Of a stretch of 64,000 nucleotides of DNA, positions 1 to 11,119 are shown in pieces. The notes under the pieces are model-generated. The model made no database searches. It had not been told where the DNA came from and saw only the letters and a list, made by a program, of their open reading frames with translations. The stretch's first letter is position 1, and each line of letters opens with the position of its first letter. Source of the DNA: Thalassia testudinum (Eukaryota > Streptophyta > Magnoliopsida > Alismatales > Hydrocharitaceae); NCBI GenBank assembly GCA_037157565.1, contig JAZHRO010000022.1, positions 1,178,001 through 1,242,000 of the forward strand. Reading direction: 5' to 3'. The translations under genes were made by a program, and so were the position numbers.

Positions 1-280
1 CTCAAGTGGATGAGTCCTTATCTACTACCATCCCTACTCAGTCCTCTCTAGCCATCAGTTACTCATCTAAGGACCAGGTACCTTCTGCTACTAAGATCAC
101 ATATCTGAACCTTCCCATAGACCAACGGAAGGCTTAGTGATCTTGTGTTAGATATTTTGTTTCTTAATTTATGTCACTTAACCATTTTCCTACAGCAAAA
201 TGGCGTCATTCTTTAGTTGTTGATAGTCACTAGGCTTCGCAAAATAATAGAGATGCATTCTAGGATCCTTCTTGGACACT

Positions 281-1763
281 TGCTATGGAAAAAGAAATGG
301 CCACCTTGAAATCTCGTGGAACATGGGAACTAGTGGACCTACCCCTAAGTGCTACAGTTGTGGGGTGTAGGTAAGTGTTTACCTTGAAATGTCATCCTAA
401 TGGTACTGTGAAGTGCTACAGAGCCTACCTTGCTGCCAAAGGTTACAGACCTTTGGGATAGATTGCTCTGAAACCTTTTCTCCTATGGCACAGCTTAACT
501 CTATCAGAATCCTACTTTCTATGGTCATCAACTAGAGGTGAACCATTCATCAATTGGAGATCAAAAATGTGTTCTTTTATGGAGACCTGAAAGACGAGGT
601 TTATTTACAACAACCTCCACGCATCATTAGTCAGGGGGAGTGTCAAAAGGATTGCAAGCTAAAGAAGGTCATTTCTGGCCTTAAACAGAGTCTAAAGGAG
701 TGGTTTGAGAGATTTAGCAAAGTTGTACAGGAGTATGGCTTTGCTAGGTCTTCTGCCGACCACTTGGTGTTCACATTGCACAGGGAAACAGGATTAATGA
801 TTTTTATAGTTTATGTGGATGGCATTCTACTGACTAGCATCGATAGAGAAAGCATAGAGAACACTAAAGCCTTGCTACATTCAAAGTTTGTTACTAAGGA
901 TCTGGGCCCCATTAATTATTTTCTTGACATTGAGGTACACCAAATAGAAGGACTTGTACTGTCTCAGCAGAAGTACATGCTAGACAAGCTAAAGGAAGCT
1001 AGTATCATTGGGTGCAAACTACCATGTCTGCCTATGAATCCTTCATTGCCTCTTACAGATGCAGACAATCCTTTGTTGCATGATGTGAGCAAATATTGTG
1101 CCATGGTTTGCAAGTTGTTATACCTAACAGTTACTAAACTTGACATCGTCTTTGCTGTGGGACAGCTAAGCCAGTTTATGCAAACACCCAGAGAGGTCCA
1201 TTAAGATAGAGTCTACCAGGTGCTAAGGTACTTGAAGCATGCCCTGGGAAGGGGCTCCACTTCAAGAACCATGGCCATCTTGATATCTATGGTTATTCTG
1301 ACACCGACTATGCTAGGGCACATGAGAACAAGAGGTCTACCACTGAACATTGCACCTATGTAAAGGGTAATCTTGCCACTTGAAGGAGCAAGAAGCAAGC
1401 AGTGGTCTCCAAATCAAGTGTTATGTTATAATATAAAGCCATACGCACACTACCTGCAAATTATTATGGGTACAATCTATTCTGTAGGACTTTGGTGTCA
1501 ATACTTCAAAACCTATTATTATGTTCTGCAATAATATGGCACCCACATTCCTTACAAATAATTATGCATTTCACGAGAGGACTAAGAATATTGAAGTGGA
1601 TTGCCATTTCATTAGAGAGACCATTGTAAGCAAGAAGATCTCCACATCCAACATTAGCATCAAATACCAAATTGTAGATATCTTCACTAAAGCACTATCC
1701 AAGAAGCAGCTTGAGGTTTTATGTTCCAAGGTGAGCATGCTTGATGCTTATGCTCCATTTTGA
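281..1763 (+). pseudogene. copia A reverse transcriptase-RNase H (broken)
   Basis: Copia-type polymerase remnant. The connection/RT start is readable from about 281 in shifted frames (motif EMATLKSRGTWELVDLP). An open stretch at 554-1204 covers the RT core with GDLKDEVYLQQPP and the catalytic box, here YVDG at 812-823 instead of YVDD, so the second catalytic aspartate is gone. KLLYLTVTKLDIVFAVGQLS marks the start of the RNase H link. The RNase H end is at 1521-1763 (HERTKNIEVDCHFIRE, DIFTKALSKKQLE), after stops and frame changes at 1204-1520. It is non-functional. Confidence 0.88.
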
Positions 1764-1770
1764 GAGAGAG

Positions 1771-1912
1771 TGTTGAGTGGTATGGGACAGTTTGGGCCTT
1801 CGTTATGTTTGCTTATTTATTTGAGCGTTTAGTGTTATTTTTTCTTTGTACCTCTCTATATAAAGGTACCTAAGGCTCCAAAGAATAAAGAGATCATTCA
1901 TTTATCCCAACA
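1771..1912 (+). repeat. 3' LTR of copia A
   Basis: 142 bp beginning TGTTGAG right after a GA-only purine tract and ending CCCAACA (TG..CA). It contains a TATA box (ctatataaag near 1856-1865) and an AATAAA-like signal near 1884, as expected for an LTR promoter and polyadenylation region. Confidence 0.8.
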
Positions 1913-3428
1913 GTCCTTAAACAAAATACCATTAGCAGTAAGAAGCAAGCCAACATAATTTAGACGTGGTTCTCCCCTCAGCAAAGAGAGAGCATACACA
2001 ATGCCATTGGCTTCCTAATCATCCATCCCAAAAGTCAGGCACGTTGATTTTTTAAAATTTATGGCAAGTCCATGAAGGATGGCTAATAGATAATTCATTA
2101 CATCCATTGATGGTTTATCCCGATCTACCTATTTTTACTTGATGAAAAGCAGAGAGGAGATTCCTCACATTGTCCAGTACTCCAACGTAATTGAATACTG
2201 CTTTCATTCAAGAACTAAAAGTTTTCAGTCTAAAACTGTTAAAAAACACTAAGAAATACCTTGCTAAAAATCTTTGAAGAAAGGGCTTTGCGAATGACAC
2301 ATCATGTAGTCATAATAAAATGTTGTGATTGAAGAGAAGAACAGGCATCTTCCTAAGGTTGCACAGGCATTATTACTCCAAAGGAGGTTTCCAAAGCATT
2401 TCCAGGTGAAAGAGTCGTTAATTTTTGCTTACCTGATAAACAACATGCCACGTCGTATGCTCACAGGGGAAACTCCTATATCACTTACCTCCTAAAAGAA
2501 ACCCTTTTGGCTTCCTCCAAAAGAATTTGATAGTGTATATTTTGATTTTTTTTAAAGATAGTACATACTTTGTACGCATTTTTTACCTTAAAAAAGAGAG
2601 AAAAAAGGTTAACAAAGGTTGTTAACCCCCTGAAACGCATTGAAAGGAGAGGGTAGTTACACCAGTAAGTTACAAAGGGAACAAAGAAGATGAAGAACCC
2701 CATCCACAAAGATTCTTTCCCTTCTAAAGACCACACCATTGTGTTCAAGCCATAAACACTTAATAGTGTTTGGCATCGGCAAGGACATACTTTGTACACA
2801 TTTTAGCAGCTGGATGGTCGAAATTCAATGCAAAGTCTAACAAGGTTATGTTCTTCAGGTATTCAGCTATATACAAAGGCTAGAAATATCTTAATTCATC
2901 TATAGAAGAAGTTTGTCACTAGAGGCTTGAGACAGTCCTAATTTAAATTAAAACTCCTCCTCAGTGGAAGCTTGTTGATAATGGTGACGATTTTAAAATT
3001 CTATGTGAGTTAGAGGAGATTGTGTCTCCAACTACAGCTCCAGCTCTAACTCAGCATTCTGTTATCAACAATATAATTGAAGGTGACACAGGTGATAAAC
3101 TAGGGGAGGAGAATAAGAACAATGTAGGCAGATATGAATCTGTACACAGGATAAGAATAGATCAGATATAAACAAATGGTGGAGTTGAGGCAAGGAAGAA
3201 CCCTAATATTTGTTGAGGCCTCCTACAGAACAAGAGACTTCCGTCTCCAATATCTAAGAATAGTACCCATGATATCACCCCATATCCCTAGATTCCCTAC
3301 AAAGTGATGCTGTATAACCGATATTCGTAAATTTTTACGTTTAGTTGGCAATACTGATATCAAGTGATATTTCACCTGGTTGCAAGCCTGGTAATATGCA
3401 ACATATGGCTGTGTCACAATATTTGTTT
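1913..3428. other. unassigned AT-rich spacer
   Basis: No gene or element is recognised in these 1.5 kb. A minus-strand frame at 2485-2799 and a plus-strand stretch at about 2947-3170 (Asp/Glu/Asn-rich when read) show no known domain. If the Deg2 gene continues to the left, this would be intronic. The last nine bases (3420-3428, tatttgttt) are the left target-site duplication of the MULE. Confidence 0.5.
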
Positions 3429-3516
3429 GGGATTTTTACATAGATGCCACTAAAAATCATCAAAATTATTTTTGTCACTAAGTTGTAAATATTTCTATTA
3501 ATGTCATCGTGAAACT
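3429..3516 (+). repeat. MULE left TIR
   Basis: About 88 bp pairing imperfectly with 9706-9795. The first 17 bases are identical between the two ends and similarity continues through ttgtaaatattt. Confidence 0.82.
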
Positions 3517-3637
3517 TACGCCGTTAACATAAATGTCACCTCATTATCTCTCCGTTAGTCCACTAACCAAGGTTAGGAAAAGTTGACTCGAGTTAAGTTA
3601 AAAGTGCTAATCTCAAAGAGAAATGGGTAATGGTAAT

Positions 3638-3771
3638 TGTTGAGTTATTTATATTCTATTTTTATTATGTTTTGTTTAGTGAGGGTATTCTTGTACTTTT
3701 ATCCCTTTGTACCTCTCTATATAAAGGCACCCAGGGTTTTTAATAAACTTGAATGGCATTACAACCTAACA
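3638..3771 (+). repeat. 5' LTR of copia B
   Basis: 134 bp, TGTTGAG...CCTAACA, with a TATA box (ctatataaaggcac around 3716-3730) and AATAAA at about 3742. Its right edge touches the primer-binding site. Confidence 0.93.
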
Positions 3772-3783
3772 TGATATCAGAAC
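3772..3783 (+). promoter_or_regulatory. primer-binding site of copia B
   Basis: tgatatcagaac directly after the LTR resembles tggtatcagagc, the initiator tRNA-Met 3'-end complement used by most plant copia elements. It differs at two positions. Confidence 0.8.
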
Positions 3784-4289
3784 AGCAATCCTAAACCGAG
3801 GTTCTGGTATCCCATTAGAGATCAGCCTCCTTCCCCTCCACCAAACCTTAACCCACCGGCCTCCCTCTCTCTTGGTCATCACCCCCACTAACCAATGGCC
3901 ACACAGCCTTACACTACTGGTCAGGAGGGCATAGCCCCAACTACTAACGACCTGAGGGCCTCTTCATCACCTGCTGCCGCAACTTGAGGGTGCCACCGCT
4001 GCCACTGATCAAAGGCACCGCCACCATCGCCGCCCTCTTACAAAGCTGCAGCCGCTGGTCAAACCTTCTAAGGGAGTCGGTCACCGCAGCCATCTGAGGG
4101 GTTAGGAGAACCTCTTGTCCTCTCTTCACTCCATCAAGTAGAGGTTCGCAAGGAAGAACAACTACTTTGGGGTCTTATCCAGCCCTGAAGGTGGTTGTCA
4201 TGTTCTAAACATCTCTACTTTCAGACCTGTGAGGGTGGTTTCAGATCGACGTATGATCTGAATTTCTACTACAAAAGCTTGAGTTTTTA

Positions 4290-5110
4290 GTGGCTCCCAC
4301 ATGTCGGAAGATATGAAGACCAAGAAGGAGCTCTCTGGCTACTCAGCGAGGAAGATCTCTACCCCAAGTGCATCTTCTTTATGCAGAGCACTTTTATCAA
4401 GTTGGATAGTACCAACTTTTGTTATGGTCAACCTCTTCTTCCCGATTCGTGGGATCTCATAGGAAGAAGTATATTTTGACACAAGAGGAACCCTCGATCA
4501 ATCTGTCGATTGGCAGGCAAATAATGATTAACTACCTGCATGCTGAACAGTATGAAAGAACCTATTGCAAAGCAAGTCCTATGCATCAGCAAAGAAAATG
4601 TGGAAGGTTCTTCATGAAATACATTCTCATAAGAGCACCATCAACCGTCTTTACAGGGTGATTGAGAAGTTGCACTCTTTTCAAAAGGGAACCATGTCTG
4701 TGGGCGAGTACTATGATTCTATGAAGAACCTCTAGGATGAGCAGGATACCTACCAGCCTATTTCTACAAACGTCACTGTGATTGCCAAGCAGCATGAAGC
4801 ATTCCGGTCCGTTCAGCTGCTTGCTAGCCTTGGTCCTGAATACAAGTTTGTGAAGGATCAGCTTATGACACTAAAGGAGATGACTACACCAGCACATATT
4901 TATACTCGACTCTCCAGAATTGAGATATCTGACCTTGTTCCTATCTCTGATTCCTCTGCCTTGGCAACTATTGGTCGAGGTAAGGGAACCTTAGGGGGCA
5001 GGGGGAGAGGACGTGGAGCAAGAGCTGGTGGTCGTGGAGCAAGAGCGTGATCTGAGGACGTGGTTTGTTTTGTGACCGTTGTCACAAGACAAACCACATT
5101 GTTGACAGAT
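4290..5110 (+). pseudogene. copia B gag (broken)
   Basis: Gag remnant read in several frames. The N-terminal part near 4390-4460 resembles the 'KLDSTNF..W' start of copia gag. At 4778-5050 a frame reads RSVQLLASLGPEYKFVKDQL and HIYTRLSRIE, as in the UBN2/gag core, followed by an Arg-Gly-rich nucleic-acid-binding tail (RGRGRGARAGGRGARA). A stop at about 5048 comes just before the place where the CCHC knuckle is expected; only degraded cysteine codons remain (5067-5110). Confidence 0.75.
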
Positions 5111-5217
5111 ACTAGTTAAAGAATGGGTTCCCTCAAGGCCATCAGGCTAATCAGGTTACTTATGGTGATGAGAGTTAGCATTATCAGGACGAGGAGCATG
5201 TCAGTCCTCATATCACT

Positions 5218-6350
5218 ATGTCCAAGGAAGAATATGGCAGACTTGTGTCCATCCAGACTTCCACTACGGGTGCCTCTGTGACACAGAAGGTAGGTACAGC
5301 TGCTAGCGCCAGAGGTGTTCGTAAGCCATCTTGGCTTGCAAACTCAACTGCATCCTCCTACATCACAAGAGATGTTACCCTTTTTTTCTCTCTTAGACTA
5401 TTGACTACTCCAGTGCATGTCAGAGTAGCTGATGGTGCCTTGTCCCCTTTAACAGGCTTGGGTAACATTTCTTTGTCCACTACTTTACCTCTTTCTAATG
5501 TCATACATGCACCTAAATTTACGTTGAATTTAATATCTAAGGCATTAAATTGTATAACAGTGTTTCATGACCATTTTTTCTTCTTGCAGGACCTCTTGAC
5601 GATGAAGTAGATTGGTAGAGGATTTGAGCAAGATGGCCTCTACCACCTTAACCTCCCACTATAAAATCATTCCATAACTGCTGCTTCAACCACTTCTACT
5701 TTACAGTGGCATTGGAGATTGGGATATCCTAACGTCTCTGTTCTTCGTCGTCAGTTTCCTGATATGTAGTTTCTATATTCCTTTGCTTGCAACTCTTACC
5801 AATTAGGAAAACATCATAGGGTTTTATTTCTTAGTAGTAATAAAAGAATTGAGTCTGTTTTCTCTCTTATTTATGTTGATTTATGGGGCCCATGTCAAGT
5901 CAGGAGTCTTAGGGGTTTATGGTATTTTCTTATTCTGGTGGATGACTATACCCGTGTCTGTTGGGTGTTTATGATGAAACATTCGAAACTCTTGTACTGA
6001 TTAAAACTTTGTGAATGAAATAAAGACTCAGTTTTCTACTGCTATTCGCATGTTTCGAACCAATAATGGGCTTGAGTTTGTGAACTCTATTCTTAGTTTT
6101 TTCAATCCCTTGGTATTATACATCAAATATCTTGTATTCATATGTCCTAACATAATGGGGTGGCTGAACACAAGCTGAGACACCTCCTTGATGTTGCCCG
6201 CACAATTATGTTTCAGACGCATGTGCCTGCCCCTTTCTAGGAAAATGTTGTTCTTACTACTACTTTTTTTATCAATCGGGTATCAACTTCAATTCTTGGT
6301 GGGAAGGTCCCTTCTTGTGGTTTCCTAGTTAGGAGCCTGTTTCTCTTCCT
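5218..6350 (+). pseudogene. copia B protease-integrase (broken)
   Basis: The protease region is in the open frame 5218-5610. The active-site triad appears as WLANSTASSYIT, with Asn where the catalytic Asp of D-S/T-G should be. It is followed by the usual VIHAPKFTLNLIS motif. The GAG-pre-integrase finger is weak (LQWHWRLGYPN, QLGKHHR), and the integrase core starts at IYVDLWGPCQVRS and LILVDDYTRVCWVF near 5870-5980. Stops at 5608, 5769 and about 6000, and the mutated HNGVAEHKLRHLLDVART stretch at 6150-6200, show it is dead. Confidence 0.8.
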
Positions 6351-6949
6351 CCAAAAGTGTTTGGATGTATTTATTTTGTTCCTTTATTCAAAGTGGATAA
6401 ACTTGCTCCTAGATCGATTAAATGTATTTTTGTGGGTTATTTTAGAACCCAGAAGAGGTATCATTGTTTTGATCCTCTGTCACATTGGTTTTATGTTAGT
6501 AAGGATGTAACTTTCTTTGAGGACATGCCCTATTATTCTACTGCAGGAAAGTCTCCTAGTGTCTCGCAGGATGTTTCATTGCCTATGCCTACTAATGCAC
6601 CTCCAGGTCCCTCTGAGCCACCTACATCTCCACCTCATGACGTCCCTCATATCGCCTATCCTAGACATCCTGAGGTGCCAACTACAAATACTTTCCCCAG
6701 CACTTTCAGCACAAACCTCCTACTACCACTCTATAGACAGCGGAGCCACTATCTACTATTCCTGCCAGTCCTTTGCTAATACTACTGATTCAAATGGAGG
6801 TCCAGACACTACGTCACCTGAGGTATCTGATGTGGATCTTTCTATTGCTCATACAAAGCCACAACAATCTCAGGCTAAATATTATGTTTCCAATTATATG
6901 TCACTTGATCATTTGCCTGCAGCAGGGAGACTTTTATCTCTTACAGTTA

Positions 6950-8527
6950 ACAGCAGAAATATTCCCAAGAATCATGTTGAGGCTTCTCAGGACCCTTGTT
7001 GGACCTTGGCCATGGAGGAGATGGCTACTCTTCAATCCAGGGGTACCTAGGAACTTGTTGACCTACCCCCAGGTGCTACTGTTGTGGAGTGTAGATGGGT
7101 GTTCAACTTGAAGTGTCGCCCGAATGGTACAATGGAAAGATACAAAGCACGCCTGGTCGCGAAAGGTTACACACAAACCTTTAGAGTTGATTATTTTGAG
7201 ACTTATTTTCCAGTAGCCAAACTCAACTCAATGAGGATACTTCTTTCCGTGGCAGTCAACGGTCGATGGTCTATTTCACAACTTGATATTAAGAATGATT
7301 TCCTCTATGGTGATTTAGAGGAAGAAGTCTACATGCAACAACCCCCTGGTTTCCTGGTTGAGGAGAAGTGTCAGAAAGTCTACAGATTGAAGAAGGCAAT
7401 TTATGACCTTAAGCAGAGCCCCAGGGCTTGAATTGAGAGATTTAGTAAAGATGTACAACAGTTTGATTTTACTAGATCCACTGCAGATCACTCTGTTTTT
7501 ACTATGCATATGGCTACTGGACCTGTTAATATTATTGTATATGTGGATGATATACTACTCACTAGGAGTGATGAAACTGGAATAGAGGCTACCAAAAGGT
7601 TTTTACATTCTCAATTTGTTACTAAAGATCTGGGAATAATAAATTATATTCTGGGCATTGAGGTGTAGCATGTTGATGGAGGTCTAGTTTTGTCACAGAG
7701 GAAATACATTCTTGATATGCTAAAGGAGACAGGGATCCTGGATTACGAGCCTATTAGCATCCCTATGGACCCTTCTTTGCCACTAGCAAATTCTGAGAGT
7801 CTACTGCTTGAAGATGTCACCAGATATCGCGTTATGGTGGGAAAACTGTTATATCTGACTGTTACGAGACCCAACATTCATTTTGTTGTTGGGAGACCAA
7901 GCCAGTTTATGCAAACTCCTAAAGAAGTACACTGGGACGATGTGTGTCAAGTACTGAGATATTTGAAGCAGACCCCTGATAAGGGGCTATCATTTATGAA
8001 GCATGACAATTTGAATGTCTGAGGGTACTCAGATGCAGATTATGCAGGGGCACATGAGGACAGAAGACCTACTGCTGACTACTATATCTATGTGGGTGGT
8101 AACTTAGTCACCTGGAGAAGTAAAAAATAAAATATTGTCTCCAGATCCAGGGCAGAATCAGAATATAGGGCTATGTCTCATACTATTTTTTTTTTGAGAG
8201 AATATGGCCCATACTACTTGTGAGCTCCTACAGGTGAGATCTATTTTATGTAATTTGGGAGTGTCTATTTCGAGTCCTACTCCCATGTACTGTGATAACA
8301 AAGCTGCTACATTTATTGCTAATAAACATGCCTTCCACAAGAGAACAAAGCATATAAAGGTTGATTGTCATTTTATCAGAGATGCCATTACTTCTAGCAA
8401 GATCACAACACCTTATATTGCCATTGAAAATCATATTACAGATGCCTTCACCAAAGCACTCTCCAAGAAACGTTTGGGGTTGTTATGTACCAAGCTGCGC
8501 ATGTTTAATGTTTATGCTACAGCTTAA
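6950..8527 (+). pseudogene. copia B reverse transcriptase-RNase H (broken)
   Basis: The RT starts at about 6984 (LAMEEMATLQSRGT). The palm is open at 7084-7431 ([32 protein letters not shown]), then a TGA at 7430 interrupts KQSPRAW. The catalytic YVDD is intact at 7540-7551. A TAG near 7666 and a TGA near 8020 break the rest. RNase H motifs follow: YSDADYAGAHEDRRPT (8026-8075), SRAESEYRAMS, YCDNKAA and HIKVDCHFIRD. The frame closes with DAFTKALSKKRLG and a stop at 8525, just before the polypurine tract. Confidence 0.9.
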
Positions 8528-8534
8528 GAGGAAG

Positions 8535-8686
8535 TGTTGAGTTATTTATATTCGATTTTTGTTATGCTTTGTTTAGTGAGGGCATTCTTGCACTTCTATC
8601 CCTTCGTGCCTCTCTATATAAAGGCACTCAAGGTTATAAAGGCACTCAAGGTTTCTAATAAACTTGAATGGCATTACAACCTAACA
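8535..8686 (+). repeat. 3' LTR of copia B, with 18-bp internal duplication
   Basis: 152 bp, starting TGTTGAG after the purine tract aagaggaag (8526-8534) and ending CCTAACA. It is 18 bp longer than the 5' LTR because ataaaggcactcaaggtt is present twice in tandem at about 8618-8653. Confidence 0.93.
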
Positions 8687-8691
8687 GTAAT

Positions 8692-9660
8692 TTAACCCAT
8701 CTTTGAGGATGGATCGAACGGTTATGATTCTCTAAGTATTGAAGCTCCTCCTCCTTCCTCTACCTCATTCCTCCTCCTTTCTCTCAACCTCAACGTTGTC
8801 GACATTGTCCAGTCCCAAAAGCTCATCATTTGTGTCATCTCTCGCCTTTAGGCCCTCCCCGATGATGATGTCAAGCTCCTCTGCAACACCATCATCAACC
8901 AAGTCTTCCCTCCTCCCTTCCCATTTCACCTCCCTCCTTCCTCCACCCTCCTCCCTATTCATCACATCCTCCGCCTCCCACTCGATCTTCACCTCCAACC
9001 ACCACCACTACGACCCCTCATCCACATCACCTCCACAATGACCTCCCCTCTCCCCCGCCATCCATCACCTCCCACTCCCACTCAATCTCCACCTCTAACC
9101 ACCACCTCAAACCATCACCTCCTCCTCTTCCTCCTACATTTTCCTCCACCTCAACCTTTGACCAACTCCTTCTCCTCCTTCAGACTTGCTCCTACTCCTT
9201 CAACATCTTCCTCCTTCCTCTTTCTCCACCTCCAACCTGCTCCTCCACCTCCCTCCTGAAGACCTCCTCCCTATCCTCCCCTTCCACCCACCACTACTAG
9301 CCACCACCTCCACCTCCTCCATGACCTAGGCCCCGCCCACACACTGCTAACCTCCCCATTCCACTACCACCACCACCACCTACCAGCTCCCTACCCCCCA
9401 ACCTTTCGCACACTCCTCCTTCGCCGCTGCCGCCTCCCCTGCCTCCACTATCCCCTCCCCGTCCTAAGAGTTGTCGCTGCCTGCTGCTGCTGTTGTGGTT
9501 GTTGTTGTCGTCGCTGCAGTTGTTGCTGATATTGTTGTTGCTGCTGTTGTTGTACCTGTTGCTGTTGCTGCTTTGGTGGGGGTCGTGATCAAGGTGTCAA
9601 GAAGAGGGTGAAGGAGGAGGCAGTGAGGCAGAGGGAAAGGGACCTAACATCCATTAACCC
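8692..9660. other. MULE interior: CT-rich and trinucleotide tract
   Basis: This is the non-TIR interior of the MULE. 8735-9420 is strongly C/T-biased on the plus strand. 9470-9575 is a run of gtt/gct/gtc triplets. 9590-9640 is purine-rich (gaagagggtgaaggaggagg). Long frames exist (plus 8739-9259, minus 8765-8998), but they are low-complexity Ser/Pro or Glu tracts with no domain. A captured host-gene fragment is possible (Pack-MULE) but not shown. Confidence 0.5.
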
Positions 9661-9705
9661 AAATTAGACGGCATTAACCCAAGGGGCATTTCCATAAAAG
9701 GGCTA

Positions 9706-9795
9706 TACTTTTCAACAGCATTATTAGCAATATTTACAATTCAGTGGCAAAATAATAATTTCAATGATTTCTAGTGTTATCTATGTAAAAATCCC
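9706..9795 (-). repeat. MULE right TIR
   Basis: Reverse complement of the left TIR with scattered mismatches, ending in ..aaaaatccc immediately before the TSD copy at 9796-9804. Confidence 0.82.
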
Positions 9796-9804
9796 TATTT
9801 GATT

Positions 9805-10716
9805 TTAGGTCCAAAACTTTCTATCTGCCACTACAGAAGACTTGTTCCACTGGTCAGTATCTTCAGATTTCCCAGCTTCTCCTGCCTGCAAAAATGACTG
9901 TCAACAGGAACTCAAGAAACTGAGATAGAGACCTGGGTATCACCAACAAGAACCCAAGAAAGCGGACTACACCTTGGCCACCGGCGCAGGATCAACCACA
10001 TGTTAAATACCTCCAATACCTCATTGTTCTGCCACCAAGCAACGGCCGTGCACAAGGAGGGTTCTTACAAGAACCTCACAGATCCATAAGGAAAGAAAAG
10101 AACAGGGTATTTCTCGCCCTTTTTGCAATATTTTCCCCACAAGGGGCTTCAGAATGGCTCGAGTATCTGGAACCCCCTCAGTCCGGAATCCTGTTTCAGT
10201 CAGTAAGTTACAAATTTCTAGTTCAACCCTATAGTTTTTGGCCACTGTCAATCGATTCCATCCTTTCTAGATTCTCAAACCAGCCACAAATCCCAAAAGT
10301 TGCAAAATGGCCCCAAGATATGTGGAAGTTATCGAATGGCCCATAAACTTTGAGAAATTGCATGACAGTCTCAAACTTCCTGATATTACTAATCAATTCA
10401 AACTTCTTGTTATTTCAGAGTAGCCCGAAAGATTCTTTAATTGCAAATCAGTCTAAAATTTCTATTACCAATGTTTTTTGGACATATCAGCCTGTGTTTA
10501 CAATGTTTCCAAGCACTCAAAACAATCTGGGAGTGGTAGTCCAGAAATCTTGAATATTTCTTTTATTTCAGTTCAGAAGTTTCAAAGACATCGCAAAGTC
10601 TAGAAAATTCTTCCTCAGCCAGGCATGTCTTTGAGAAGCTCCAGTAAAATCTGGAAACTTGGCTACCGACAAATTGGTCCAGAAGTTCCATAATTTGTAC
10701 CAAAGGTTTGAATAAT
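9805..10716. other. unassigned spacer
   Basis: No recognised gene. A minus-strand frame at 10021-10251 and plus-strand readable pieces have no known domain. 10260-10716 is AT-rich, with recurring phrases about 'cagaagtt' and 'tctaaa', probably decayed repeat. The element at 10717 landed in it. Confidence 0.45.
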
Positions 10717-10964
10717 TGTTGAGAGGATTGCGTGTTGATTTAGTGTCACATTGGGCTTTGTATGTTCGTGATGACCTATAAATAGACGTGTACTCCCTCA
10801 GTTATTCTTTGAGAAGAAGAAATACAAATCAACACTCTATCGGAGCCTTCTCCCGTGATTTTCTCCCCATTCTTTGTGAGTGAAGTTTTCACGTAAACCC
10901 AAGTATTTTGTGATGCTTATATGTTTTGATATTATTACTTCCACGTTATTTAAACCTTTCAATT
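10717..10964 (+). repeat. 5' LTR of element C
   Basis: Starts TGTTGAGAGGATTGCG. Contains cctataaatag (about 10780, TATA box). Ends ..CTTTCAATT directly before tgatatcagaac at 10965. Confidence 0.82.
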
Positions 10965-11119
10965 TGATATCAGAACAAGTCACTTCTTGGGTTTATTCTC
11001 AAGTTTACTGTTGTATTCATTATTCTTGAGATTTATCACAAGTTTCTCGGTGAAAAATCATAAGGCTTAGATCTTGTGCTATAAGGTGGTTAAGCAACCA
11101 AAGCAGGAGGCAACAACCC

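Larger units (their letters stand above)
1..1912 (+). mobile_element. Ty1/copia element A, 3' part
   Basis: Right-hand part of a copia LTR retrotransposon whose 5' half lies outside the window. It holds decayed reverse transcriptase and RNase H, a polypurine tract at about 1762-1770 and a 3' LTR at 1771-1912. The LTR shares a TATA-region block (ctctctatataaaggtacc) with the LTR of copia B, so the two belong to related families. No target-site duplication can be scored because the left end is missing. Confidence 0.9.
3638..8686 (+). mobile_element. Full-length Ty1/copia element B
   Basis: 5049-bp copia retrotransposon with both LTRs, a tRNA-Met-type primer-binding site and the order gag-PR-IN-RT-RH. 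It is flanked by a perfect 5-bp target-site duplication, gtaat, at 3633-3637 and 8687-8691. It sits inside the MULE and is therefore younger than it. The coding region has many stops and frameshifts, and the LTRs differ at roughly a dozen aligned positions by eye, so it is not recent and not autonomous. Confidence 0.95.
3429..9795. mobile_element. Non-autonomous MULE (Mutator-like), split by copia B
   Basis: Terminal inverted repeats of about 90 bp start GGGATTTTTACATAGAT at 3429 and, on the other strand, GGGATTTTTACATAGAT at 9795. The flanks are tatttgttt (3420-3428) and tatttgatt (9796-9804), a 9-bp target-site duplication with one mismatch. A 9-bp TSD with long TIRs is diagnostic of MULEs. 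Without the nested copia the element is about 1.3 kb. No transposase is visible, so it depended on a helper. Its inner sequence is CT-rich plus a trinucleotide tract, which makes it a Pack-MULE candidate. Confidence 0.85.

Noticed and set aside
4970..5050. RGG tract as a host RNA-binding protein
   Set aside because: It follows the copia gag core directly and lies inside copia B.
8739..9259. Open Ser/Pro-rich frames as a host gene
   Set aside because: Low-complexity CT tract inside the MULE; frames open on both strands, no domain.
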